Below are positions 17,190 through 24,455 of a stretch of 64,000 bases of DNA, in pieces. A program made the translations under genes and the position numbers. Origin of the DNA: Rhizorhabdus dicambivorans (lineage in GTDB: Bacteria; Pseudomonadota; Alphaproteobacteria; Sphingomonadales; Sphingomonadaceae); NCBI RefSeq assembly GCF_002355275.1, contig NZ_CP023449.1, forward strand, positions 3,822,001-3,886,000. Direction: 5' to 3'. Under the pieces are notes generated by a model, which was given only the letters and a program-made list of their open reading frames with translations, was not told where the DNA came from and ran no database searches. Position 1 is the stretch's first letter. Every line of letters begins with the position of its first letter.

Positions 17190-17563
17190 ATGGGACAAAT
17201 GATCGGGACGCATGGCGGCCTGCCGCGCGCGATCGCGGGCGCGCTGATTGACAGGAGGGGGTGGAGCCTCGATCGTCTCGGCGTCATCGTCAACATGACC
17301 GGTCCGCTCGCCGGCATGGCCTCCGCAATGCTCACCGGGTGGCTGGCCAACAGGCTCGGTCGGCGGCGGATACTTCTTGTCGCAGCGGCCGTTCAGCTTC
17401 TAGCCGTTTTCGCCGTGGCGGCAGCGGTCATGGCGACGGCAATCCCTGCCGCTGCCGTCGCCGCATGTGCAGTCGGTTATTTTCTCCTCTACACGCCCGC
17501 CGCAACCGCCCTCGCCGTCGTCATGATGGACCGCACCGCCGGTGAGGCGCCGGCCACGGACTA
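17190..17563 (+). pseudogene. MFS transporter fragment (RhtX/FptX-like)
   Basis: The translation GGLPRAIAGALIDRRGWSLD through LANRLGRRRILL to the end near APATDY reads as an internal piece of a major-facilitator transporter with several hydrophobic helices. It resembles the siderophore permease RhtX/FptX, where an ATDY motif occurs. Both ends are missing: a stop lies four codons upstream, and after ATDY the frame runs into the reverse strand of the mobA gene. It is a remnant left by recombination. Confidence 0.65.
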
Positions 17564-17566
17564 TTG

Positions 17567-18235
17567 TCAGGATGTTTGCCGGGCGCGCGCCGCGATACGC
17601 TTGCGGGCCATGCCGATATGCTTAACCGGCGGAGCGTCGATGCCGCGTTCTTCGTTGGACCGATGATCGACGCGGACATCATAGCCGAGCGCCGCGAACT
17701 TATCGTTCAGCATCATCGCCCAGGCCGCGCGGATTTCGAGCAGCTTCACGCGGCTGTTCCATTCGCGCGGTTTCCGGCCGAACATGCCGTCGACAATCGG
17801 ACGGGTCGGTATCAGCACATAGCCATGGTGGCGCTTGCCTCTGGGCGTATCGCCCATTTCGATCAGTGTCAGGTCGGCGGCAAAACCCGCGATGCAAAAT
17901 ATCTCGCTGGCGAAACGCTGCAGAACCGCGATCGACGCCGGCAGGTCCAGTTCATCGGGCAGCGCCACGTCGAACTGACGGCCAAGCTGCGCATCCTTGC
18001 GGATTTCGGCGGCTTCGAGCGCGTTCCAGAAACACTCGCGATCCTCCCACTGCGCGGGGCCCCCGGACGGCAGTATCAGCGCAGACCAGGCAACCGCCCG
18101 CTTGTTCACGAAATTGGAAAACCGGCCGTAGCGCTCATCGTACAGGCGGCAGCTGTTTTGCCATGCCGCGGCCGCGACGATACTGCGTCCGGCGCCGCGG
18201 CTGATGATATTCACATGGAAATGAAAGATCGCCAT
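17567..18235 (-). CDS. mobA: Short MobA/MobL-family relaxase, probably C-terminally truncated
   Basis: The 222-residue product starts MAIFHFHVNIISRG, the N-terminus of MobA/MobL (MOBQ) relaxases, with AAAAWQNSCRLYDER supplying candidate catalytic Tyr residues and a HHGYVLIPTRP strand near the metal-binding His motif. Full-length relatives continue well past the DHRS segment; here the protein ends soon after, at the junction with the MFS fragment. ATG 18235 is the start of the conserved domain; 18259 is possible. It may be a nicking-domain remnant or a minimal relaxase. Confidence 0.75.
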   Translation of the reverse strand: MAIFHFHVNIISRGAGRSIVAAAAWQNSCRLYDERYGRFSNFVNKRAVAWSALILPSGGPAQWEDRECFWNALEAAEIRKDAQLGRQFDVALPDELDLPASIAVLQRFASEIFCIAGFAADLTLIEMGDTPRGKRHHGYVLIPTRPIVDGMFGRKPREWNSRVKLLEIRAAWAMMLNDKFAALGYDVRVDHRSNEERGIDAPPVKHIGMARKRIAARARQTS

Positions 18236-18308
18236 CTTTTCCGCCTGTCCCAGCGTCACGCCCGAACCGGACCGTCAATTTTCATGACTGGTCCTTCCCG
18301 CCGTCCCG

Positions 18309-18698
18309 CTACCATTCGGGTGAGAGGTCCTGTTTCAGCCCGGCGATCACCGCATCCGAGATCGCCTCAATGCATGTGCGTTCGATGCTGGCCAGGTCAC
18401 CGTGGATCAGTTGCCGCGGGAACCGCATGCGTTGGCCCGCATAGAGGACAGGCAGCGCGATATGCGCGGTCGATGCACCGAGCCGGAGCAGTGCGATCAG
18501 ATGATCCTCCAGCCTAATCCCCGGATCGCCGGACTCGATCGCGCGATACCAGCGCAGGCTTCCGCCCATTTCGGTGGCGACCTCCAGCTGCGTCAAACCG
18601 AGCGCCTTTCGCGCCTGCCTGATCTTCTCGCCGGAGAGCTTCTTGAGTTCCTTGAAGATCGACAGGTCGACGTCGGCGAATTTTCCATCGGATGCCAT
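18309..18698 (-). CDS. XRE-family transcriptional regulator
   Basis: A 129-residue protein with a helix-turn-helix (KIRQARKALGLTQLEVATEM and on to SLRWYRAIESG) in its first half and a helical C-terminal part. ATG 18698 has an excellent GGAAGGA ribosome-binding site; a longer frame to 18818 does not. It reads away from the transfer operon, with mobA 73 bases downstream, and its upstream region is shared with the start of the tra operon, so it is a candidate regulator of transfer. That role is inferred from position. Confidence 0.8.
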   Translation of the reverse strand: MASDGKFADVDLSIFKELKKLSGEKIRQARKALGLTQLEVATEMGGSLRWYRAIESGDPGIRLEDHLIALLRLGASTAHIALPVLYAGQRMRFPRQLIHGDLASIERTCIEAISDAVIAGLKQDLSPEW

Positions 18699-19147
18699 AT
18701 GTCCTTCCTCCCCGGTTCGGCCCGTCGGGCTCTGTGGGTAATCCGGCAAAGGTAGGATCGTGGAGTAACCAGCATCAAGAATAGATGCCGATGATTTTAG
18801 AGGAATATCTCTGCCCATTTATAGCGGATGCGCGACCATATTTATGTTTCGACGCACAATGAGCAGTTAATTTCCATTTTCCTCCAAATCGGATCATTCA
18901 GGAACTTTATTGCCGAACCGGCACCAGATCAGTCCATGTGATCCCGAAAGCGAATTTATAAGGCTAAGTTCGCATATTTACGGCTAATATCGCCATTTCA
19001 GGCACCCCACTGCCGGGGCCTGTTGCAATCCTCTTCGTTTCAAATCACTCAGATCGTGTTGCGAGGGTTCAAGTCGAATCGGACCTGATACTTCGGACCA
19101 TTAAGTATTCATCAACCATGGCGCGGGGCGCCAACATGGAGTCGTGC
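18699..19147. promoter_or_regulatory. Regulatory region between XRE gene and transfer operon
   Basis: About 450 bases, clearly more AT-rich than the flanking genes and without a gene. It must carry the divergent promoters for the XRE regulator and the tra operon. Visible structure: a dyad TGCCG-AAC-CGGCA at 18911-18923, two imperfect 20-base tandem units at 18951-18970 and 18971-18990 (14 of 20 identical), and the dyad GGCA-N6-TGCC at 19001-19014. Such a cluster could be an operator array or an origin of transfer. Confidence 0.55.
18951..19014 (+). repeat. Compound cis repeat, copy 2 with 20-bp tandem unit
   Basis: Segment A (18961-18979) and segment B (19001-19014) match copy 1 at 17062-17095. 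Here they are separated by 21 bases instead of one, and the extra length equals one unit of a local 20-base tandem repeat (18951-18970, 18971-18990; GGCTAA is shared at 18962 and 18982). The unit includes CTAAGTTCGC, faintly like MOBQ nic regions, but that resemblance is too weak to call oriT. Confidence 0.6.
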
Positions 19148-19453
19148 ATGATGCCGATTGCCAAAGCGATGACGGCTGCCCTGGGCACACTGATCGTCAC
19201 GACGACAGCCTGTGCCGGACCCGGCGGACATGGCCGACAGACAGTTATAGCGCCGGTGGCCGAGCAGCCGCGCATCGTGGTGGCGACGGTCGATGGGTTC
19301 GTTCTGCGCGCCGCCGTGACGAACCGGATGGAGTCGATGCCCGCACCCGTCACTGCCGAGCACATCCCGGTGGGGTCGGGCACGCATGTCGATGCGCGCC
19401 TGCTCTCCCGCCCTGCCAGCACTCTTCAGGAGAGATCGCATGCACATCCATAA
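19148..19453 (+). CDS. Small secreted or lipoprotein, first gene of transfer operon
   Basis: A predicted 101-residue protein with an N-terminal signal (MMPIAKAMTAALGTLIVTTT) ending in a lipobox-like TAC-AG, then a short hydrophilic domain (VVATVDGFVLRAAVTNRM). ATG 19148 is preceded by GGAG at good spacing; in-frame ATGs at 19118 and 19136 are poorer. It overlaps the dsbC start by 14 bases. No family recognised. Codon pattern and overlap suggest it is real. Confidence 0.55.
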   Translation: MMPIAKAMTAALGTLIVTTTACAGPGGHGRQTVIAPVAEQPRIVVATVDGFVLRAAVTNRMESMPAPVTAEHIPVGSGTHVDARLLSRPASTLQERSHAHP

Positions 19454-20222
19454 GCCCACCCGCCTGTTTGGTGCGGCAGCCCTCGTCCTCCCCTTGTTGC
19501 TCGCTGCTCAAGGCGCAGCGTTCGCGCAAGCCGCCGATCCGCTTACCGCCGCCGCGCGCGATGCCGAAAGCGAGTTGCGGCAGACCTTCGTCAATCTGCA
19601 ATTCGAGGATTTCGGGCCGGCGCCCGTCAAGGGCCCGATCTATCAGGCGACGGCGGGCGGCCGCATCATCTACTATGCGCCTGACAGCGAACATCTGTTG
19701 TTCGCGGAAATCTACGACCGCAACGGCCAGAACCTCACCGCGCTGGCGCAGAACGCCGCTTCAGCGAAGAAACTCGCCGGGATCGACACCGGCATGGCCC
19801 TCGCCATCGGTCCGGCGGGCGCGCCCACGGTGATTGAGTTCACCGATCCCGACTGTCCCTACTGCCGGGCGCTCGACCGCTTCTGGGCGGCGAAAGCGGC
19901 CGAAGGCAAGCCGGTGCGGCGCCTGATCTTCTTCGTCTCCGGCATCCACGCCGAGGCCGCCGCCAAGGCCGAGCATGTCCTTTGCTCCCCGGACAAGGAA
20001 GCGGCGTTCAAGGCGATCTACGCCGGAACCGCGCCCACGCCTTTGCGCACATGCGCGGAAGGCAAGGCCAGGGTCGAGGCGCATGCCGGAATCGTCGGCA
20101 AGACCGGCATCACCGGCACGCCGACCCTGATCGCGGACGGACAGATGATTTCCGGTTTCCGGCAGGCCGAGATCGAGGCGTTCCTCGACGGTAAGAAGGC
20201 GCTCGCCAATGCCGGCCGCTGA
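19440..20222 (+). CDS. dsbC: DsbC-like thiol:disulfide interchange protein
   Basis: A 260-residue periplasmic protein. The signal peptide (through AAFAQA) is followed by a DsbC-type dimerisation region and a thioredoxin fold with active site CPYC (Cys139, Cys142) in DPDCPYCRAL. A cis-Pro-like TGTPT loop lies near the end. Start ATG 19440 has AGGAGAG upstream. F-type transfer systems encode DsbC/TrbB isomerases to fold Cys-rich partners such as TraU, TraH and TraN, all present downstream. Confidence 0.9.
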   Translation: MHIHKPTRLFGAAALVLPLLLAAQGAAFAQAADPLTAAARDAESELRQTFVNLQFEDFGPAPVKGPIYQATAGGRIIYYAPDSEHLLFAEIYDRNGQNLTALAQNAASAKKLAGIDTGMALAIGPAGAPTVIEFTDPDCPYCRALDRFWAAKAAEGKPVRRLIFFVSGIHAEAAAKAEHVLCSPDKEAAFKAIYAGTAPTPLRTCAEGKARVEAHAGIVGKTGITGTPTLIADGQMISGFRQAEIEAFLDGKKALANAGR

Positions 20223-20403
20223 TCGCCTTCCGGCTCCTCACATCGCGAACGCGCGGTGCATCGGCTCTGCCGCTGCCGCGCAAATCCCAATGCCGGCGGC
20301 GGGACCCGAACCGGGCCGTCCAGCCTCGCCGTCGGCCGACAGCGATCCTCATCGATGCCGGCAAGCAGTCCCCGGAGCGGCCCATCTTCCCTGGAGCAAG
20401 TGC

Positions 20404-20721
20404 ATGTTGAAAACACTCGGCAGACAATCCGCCTCAATCGCCAATGTCGGCATTCCCGTAACCCTGCTCGCGCTGCTCGGGGCCGGTGGGGCTCACGCCT
20501 TCTCGGCGCCGGCGGCCGGCGACCTCGGCTACGACATCTACGATATCGTGGTCAATCAAGGGGTCAAAGGCCCGCTCGGCTTCGTCGGCGGCGTCGCGGC
20601 CTTCCTGTTCGGCGTGAGCAGGCTCTTCTCGAACATCATGATCGGCATCCCGACCATCGTGGCGGCCGTCTGCCTGATCAAGGCGGACTCGATCCTCCAG
20701 ACATTCGGAATGGTCATCTGA
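20404..20721 (+). CDS. traA: F-type pilin-like protein TraA
   Basis: A 105-residue protein with a long leader ending at HA-FSAP and two hydrophobic segments separated by a short basic loop (FLFGVSRLFSN), the layout of TraA/VirB2-like pilins. It precedes traL and traE as in F. ATG 20404 has GGAGC upstream. A strong hairpin follows the stop codon, which fits a subunit needed in excess. Pilin identity is inferred from size, topology and order; sequence identity among TraA pilins is low. Confidence 0.7.
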   Translation: MLKTLGRQSASIANVGIPVTLLALLGAGGAHAFSAPAAGDLGYDIYDIVVNQGVKGPLGFVGGVAAFLFGVSRLFSNIMIGIPTIVAAVCLIKADSILQTFGMVI

Positions 20722-20727
20722 CGGATT

Positions 20728-20762
20728 GGTCCGCCGCCGCGCCTGGGCGCGGTCGGCGGACC
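20728..20762 (+). promoter_or_regulatory. Strong hairpin directly after the pilin gene
   Basis: Sixteen bases (20728-20743) pair with 20746-20762, leaving one bulged T and a two-base loop. The stem is almost all G-C and begins 7 bases after the traA stop. No T-run follows, so it is not a classical terminator. It could stabilise the pilin mRNA 3' end or partly block read-through into traL, raising pilin yield relative to the assembly proteins. Confidence 0.7.
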
Positions 20763-20857
20763 TCAACGGGCCAGGGCGCATGAGGCGCACTGGCGGGACA
20801 ACCCCCGAAGTTCAACCAGCTTCGCAGGGAGGTCACGACGCAAGGAGGAGAAGGCTC

Positions 20858-21124
20858 GTGGACGAGCGGCTACCCCAATATCTGCACAAACCCGTCCAGA
20901 TCCTGTGGTTCGGATCGGACGAGTTCGTGCTCGTGATCACGGTGATCTTCGTCGCCGTGATCGTGGGCGGGATGCTCGGTTGGGCGCTCGTCGCGGGTCT
21001 TCTCCTTTTCGTTCCCTGGCTCCGCACCAAGCCGCGCGGCTTCATCCCGCACATGGCCTGGCGCTGGGGCCTGGTCCGCTGGTCCAACTATCCGGGTCCG
21101 ACCCAGACTCGGTTCTACGAATGA
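20858..21124 (+). CDS. traL: Conjugal transfer protein TraL
   Basis: An 88-residue inner-membrane protein. It starts VDERLPQYLHKPVQILWF, followed by two hydrophobic segments around VAVIVGGMLGWALVAGLLLF and an end with WSNYPGPTQTRFYE, as in TraL of F-type systems. The GTG start at 20858 has an exceptionally good AAGGAGGAG site. It overlaps traE by four bases. TraL (VirB3 family) takes part in pilus assembly. Confidence 0.9.
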   Translation: MDERLPQYLHKPVQILWFGSDEFVLVITVIFVAVIVGGMLGWALVAGLLLFVPWLRTKPRGFIPHMAWRWGLVRWSNYPGPTQTRFYE

Positions 21125-21771
21125 GGCGGGCCATGTTCGGACGCAAATCCCCCGGCACACCCCCACGCGATCCGCTGATCGGCAAGCCGGGCAGCTATGG
21201 CATCCACCGCTACCTGCAAGGGGCGAGCAACCTGTTCGAGGAGAACCGGCTGTTGAAGCTCGCCGTCATCGGCCTGTTCGGGATCACGGCGGTGCTGGGC
21301 ACGGTGATCTACACCTCCAACCAGAACACCCGGACGATCATCGTCCCCTACGGCGCGGGCGGCGACCTCTATGTCACGGGCGGCGAGCCGTCCGAGGCCT
21401 ATCTGCGCTCGATCACGCGCAATGTCGTGTCGCTCTCGGGCACCTACTCCGCCTACTCCGCGGATCGGCAGTTCCAGGAACTGCTGAGCATCACGCACCC
21501 CTCGACCTACAACAGCCTGCGCGACAGCCTCAACCGGCTGCTCGACGAACTGGCCAATAATCCGACGCTCTCGATCGCGACCTATATCCGCCCCGACCAG
21601 CCCGTCACCTGGACCCGGACCGAGATTCTCGTGCCGGTCGAGAAGGTCCGGGTGATCGGCGGGGTGATCCGCAAGTTCCGGGGCAATCTTCGGATCCGTT
21701 ACGTGATCGACAATGGCCGCTTCTGGCTGACCGCCCTCAATGAGGAAAATTTCGATGTCCAGCCTCGCTAA
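21121..21771 (+). CDS. traE: Conjugal transfer protein TraE
   Basis: A 216-residue VirB5/TraE-type inner-membrane protein with one N-terminal transmembrane helix (LAVIGLFGITAVLGTVIYTS) and a periplasmic domain. It overlaps traL (ATGA at 21121); ATG 21133 with GAGGCGGG upstream is an equally good start. It functions in F-pilus assembly with TraL. The order traL-traE-traK-traB matches F. Confidence 0.9.
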   Translation: MRRAMFGRKSPGTPPRDPLIGKPGSYGIHRYLQGASNLFEENRLLKLAVIGLFGITAVLGTVIYTSNQNTRTIIVPYGAGGDLYVTGGEPSEAYLRSITRNVVSLSGTYSAYSADRQFQELLSITHPSTYNSLRDSLNRLLDELANNPTLSIATYIRPDQPVTWTRTEILVPVEKVRVIGGVIRKFRGNLRIRYVIDNGRFWLTALNEENFDVQPR

Positions 21772-22522
21772 GTCCGCGCGGCCGAGCCTGATGCTGCTCG
21801 CCCTGTCGCTTGCCGCTCCGGCCGCCGCGCAATCCATCATGGTTCTGCCCGACCAGACCAGCACGATCCGCCTGTCAAACCGCGACATCAACCATGTCAT
21901 CTGTTCGGGCGGAGAAATCGAGGACGTCAGGTTCAGCGCCGAAAAGGCGATCGCCGTGGAGCGCGCCGGTTCCGACGCCTGGATCAAGTTCCTCGTTCGC
22001 GAGATCGACGACGCCGGGATGGTGACGCGCAGCTTCGTCACCGTGCCGTCTGAGTTCTTCATCACCTGCAACGGCGCGGTCTATGCGCTCTATGCCGAGC
22101 CGTCGGATATTCCGGCGCAGACGGTGATGCTCCAGCCCGGCGCTCCCCAGCGCGCCCGCGCCAATGAGGAACTGCTAGGACCCCTGGTCGAAGAAGAGCG
22201 TGCAGTCTCGATCACGCTCTCGATGCTCCAGGACCGGATCCCGGCGAGCTTCACCAGCGTTGCGCCCCGATCCGGGCCGATCCGGCTCGCGACGCTGCCG
22301 GGCGCCACGCTGGAGGAACGACGCCGCATCGAAATCGACGGGTCCGGCCTCTCGGCATCGGAATATCTGGTCTCTGCCGCCGGCGGCGCGCAGCTCGACG
22401 AACGCGGTTTTCTCGACGGCGCGCTCGGCGCCAACATCTTCGCGATCACCCTCGACCGGGGCAATATCGAGGCCGGGGAAGCCGCGCGGCTGATCGTCGT
22501 TCGCCGGGGAGCCGGGCAATGA
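21755..22522 (+). CDS. traK: Type-F secretin-like protein TraK
   Basis: A 255-residue periplasmic protein with a signal peptide ending AAPAAAQS, a beta-rich domain and a C-terminal region ending LIVVRRGAG. TraK (VirB9-like) forms the outer-membrane core with TraB and lipoprotein TraV. ATG 21755 is selected because GAGGAAAA lies upstream; it overlaps traE by 17 bases. Confidence 0.88.
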   Translation: MSSLAKSARPSLMLLALSLAAPAAAQSIMVLPDQTSTIRLSNRDINHVICSGGEIEDVRFSAEKAIAVERAGSDAWIKFLVREIDDAGMVTRSFVTVPSEFFITCNGAVYALYAEPSDIPAQTVMLQPGAPQRARANEELLGPLVEEERAVSITLSMLQDRIPASFTSVAPRSGPIRLATLPGATLEERRRIEIDGSGLSASEYLVSAAGGAQLDERGFLDGALGANIFAITLDRGNIEAGEAARLIVVRRGAGQ

Positions 22523-23832
22523 GCGGCGGGGACTCTCGCGGCGGTCGCGGGCCCCGCGGGCGCGGTCCTGCCGATCGCGCGGAGGAACTCGACCTCGACG
22601 GCTATGAGGCGGACCGCCCTCGTCCTGGCGAGAATACGCGCGGCCCCGCGCTGCTCGATCTCAAGACGCGGTGGCAAACGCTGACCGCACGCCAGCAGCT
22701 GCGTTTGAGGCAGCTTGGCGTTGCCGGTGCGATCGGCGTGCTGGGGCTCGGCCTCTACACGGCCAGCGGCGACAAGACCGAGCAGGCCGCGCCATCGCCC
22801 AGTTCGAAGCTCGACATGGGCGCGGGGCTTCGCGGCGACAGCCTAGAGGTCAAGCTGCGCGGCGACCTGCAGAAGATTCTTGATGGACAGCAATTGCTCG
22901 GCGATCGCGTCTCCGCCATCGAGGAAGGCAAGGTCGCGCCCGGTTCCGGCACGCCGCCCCATGCGCTGGACGGCGATCTTCCTCCGGCGATCCCCGGCTC
23001 GGTTCCCGACTTTCCCGAACCGCCCGCGACCGGTGACATCGATCCTTCCGTCGCGAAGCCGCCCGCGCCGCCCGCCGCGCCGCCAGCGCCTCCGGCCCCG
23101 CCGGTCGAGAAGACCGTGGGCGCGATCGGCGCCGCGACCAGTCCGGTCGCGGCCGCCGATGGGGCACAGGCCGCTAAAAAAAAGACGCGGACCATCTATT
23201 TGCCACCTGGTTTCATGAAGGCGCGGCTGCTGACCGGGATCGATGCGCTGGCGAGCCGGGATGCGACCAACAATCCCGAACCGTTGATCGCGCGGGTGCA
23301 AGCCCCCGCCGTCCTGCCCAATGACGTCAAAGCCAACCTCGCCGGCTGCTTCGTCATCGGCAACGCCACCGGCAGCCTCGCGAAGGAACGGGTCGAAGTC
23401 CAGTTGGTCAGCCTCTCTTGCGTCGATTTCGACGAACGCTCGGTGGTCGACCAGCCCATCAAGGGCTTCTTCGTCGACGCCGACGGCAAGAAGGGCCTCT
23501 CCGGCAAGGTCGTCACCCGCGCCGGCGCGGCCCTTGCCCGCGCGTTCATCGCCGGGACCATCACCGGGGTCGCCGATACGGTCCAGAATACGGTCGGCGA
23601 CGTCTCGACCTCGGCGCTGGGTTCGGTGCGCACGCTCGATGCGGGCGACGCCGCCAAGGCCGGCATCGCCGGCGGCCTGTCGCGATCGTCCGAGAAGCTC
23701 ACCGATTTCTATCTCGATCTCGCGCGCCAGGCGGGGCCGATCGTTGAGGTCGGCGCGGCGAAGGACGTCGTGGTTGTGATCCAGGAGGGCGTCACCCTCG
23801 ATATCAAGCCGACCGCCGGAAGCAAGTTCTGA
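22519..23832 (+). CDS. traB: Conjugal transfer protein TraB (VirB10-like)
   Basis: A 437-residue protein spanning the envelope. It has an N-terminal cytoplasmic stretch, a single transmembrane helix (LGVAGAIGVLGLGLYTA), a Pro/Ala-rich periplasmic linker around residues 155-200 and a C-terminal VirB10/TrbI beta-barrel domain (IYLPPGFMKARLLTGIDA, LAGCFVIG). It bridges inner membrane and the TraK/TraV outer-membrane complex. It overlaps traK by ATGA. Confidence 0.93.
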   Translation: MSGGDSRGGRGPRGRGPADRAEELDLDGYEADRPRPGENTRGPALLDLKTRWQTLTARQQLRLRQLGVAGAIGVLGLGLYTASGDKTEQAAPSPSSKLDMGAGLRGDSLEVKLRGDLQKILDGQQLLGDRVSAIEEGKVAPGSGTPPHALDGDLPPAIPGSVPDFPEPPATGDIDPSVAKPPAPPAAPPAPPAPPVEKTVGAIGAATSPVAAADGAQAAKKKTRTIYLPPGFMKARLLTGIDALASRDATNNPEPLIARVQAPAVLPNDVKANLAGCFVIGNATGSLAKERVEVQLVSLSCVDFDERSVVDQPIKGFFVDADGKKGLSGKVVTRAGAALARAFIAGTITGVADTVQNTVGDVSTSALGSVRTLDAGDAAKAGIAGGLSRSSEKLTDFYLDLARQAGPIVEVGAAKDVVVVIQEGVTLDIKPTAGSKF

Positions 23833-23867
23833 TGCGCCGGCTCCTCATCCAACAGGGAGTATCGCCC

Positions 23868-24455
23868 ATGCGGCCTCTATCGCCCGCGCGCCGATCGCGC
23901 GCCCTCTCCCCGCTTCTTCCGGTCTGCGCCGCCTTCATGCTGAGCGGCTGCGCGACGATGGGCTCGATCATGTCGCCCTATAGCGAGAAGTTCAGTTGCA
24001 AGAACGACGATCACGGCCAGTGCATCCACCCTGAGAAGGCCTATGCCGATGCCGTTGCGGGCGTCGCGTCGAAGTCCGATCCGGCGGTCACCAGGGACAG
24101 GAAGTTGCTCAGGGACGGCAAGGCCGCGCGCGGTTCCACTGGAACAACGTCGGGCGCCTTCGCCGGTTATCGCGATAGCGTCTATCGCGAGCTCCAGGGG
24201 CTGATCGAGCAGCCGGTCACGCCGATGCTCAAGCCCCCGCGTTCGGTCCGGACGCTGATCCTGCCCTATGCCGACCGCCAGCGGCCCGACCGGCTCTACA
24301 TGCCGCGCTATGTCTATTCGCTGGTCGAGCGCCCGCAATGGGTGGTCGGCGACTATCTTGTCGCCCCGGTTTCGCCCGCGTCCCGCGCGAACGTGCTCGA
24401 ACAGGTCAGGGACCGCCCCGACGATGGCCAGAATGATGCGGGGGCCCGGCCATGA
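23868..24455 (+). CDS. traV: Conjugal transfer lipoprotein TraV
   Basis: A 195-residue lipoprotein: the signal peptide ends in the lipobox LSGC with Cys28, followed by further cysteines (FSCKNDDHGQC) characteristic of TraV. It anchors TraK in the outer membrane. ATG 23868 gives a normal signal peptide; ATG 23832, overlapping the traB stop by one base, would add 12 residues. It overlaps traC by ATGA. Confidence 0.9.
   Translation: MRPLSPARRSRALSPLLPVCAAFMLSGCATMGSIMSPYSEKFSCKNDDHGQCIHPEKAYADAVAGVASKSDPAVTRDRKLLRDGKAARGSTGTTSGAFAGYRDSVYRELQGLIEQPVTPMLKPPRSVRTLILPYADRQRPDRLYMPRYVYSLVERPQWVVGDYLVAPVSPASRANVLEQVRDRPDDGQNDAGARP

Noticed and set aside
18951-18995. Resemblance of CTAAGTTCGC to MOBQ nic sequences
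   Set aside because: Too few matching positions to call an origin of transfer; kept only as a candidate cis element.
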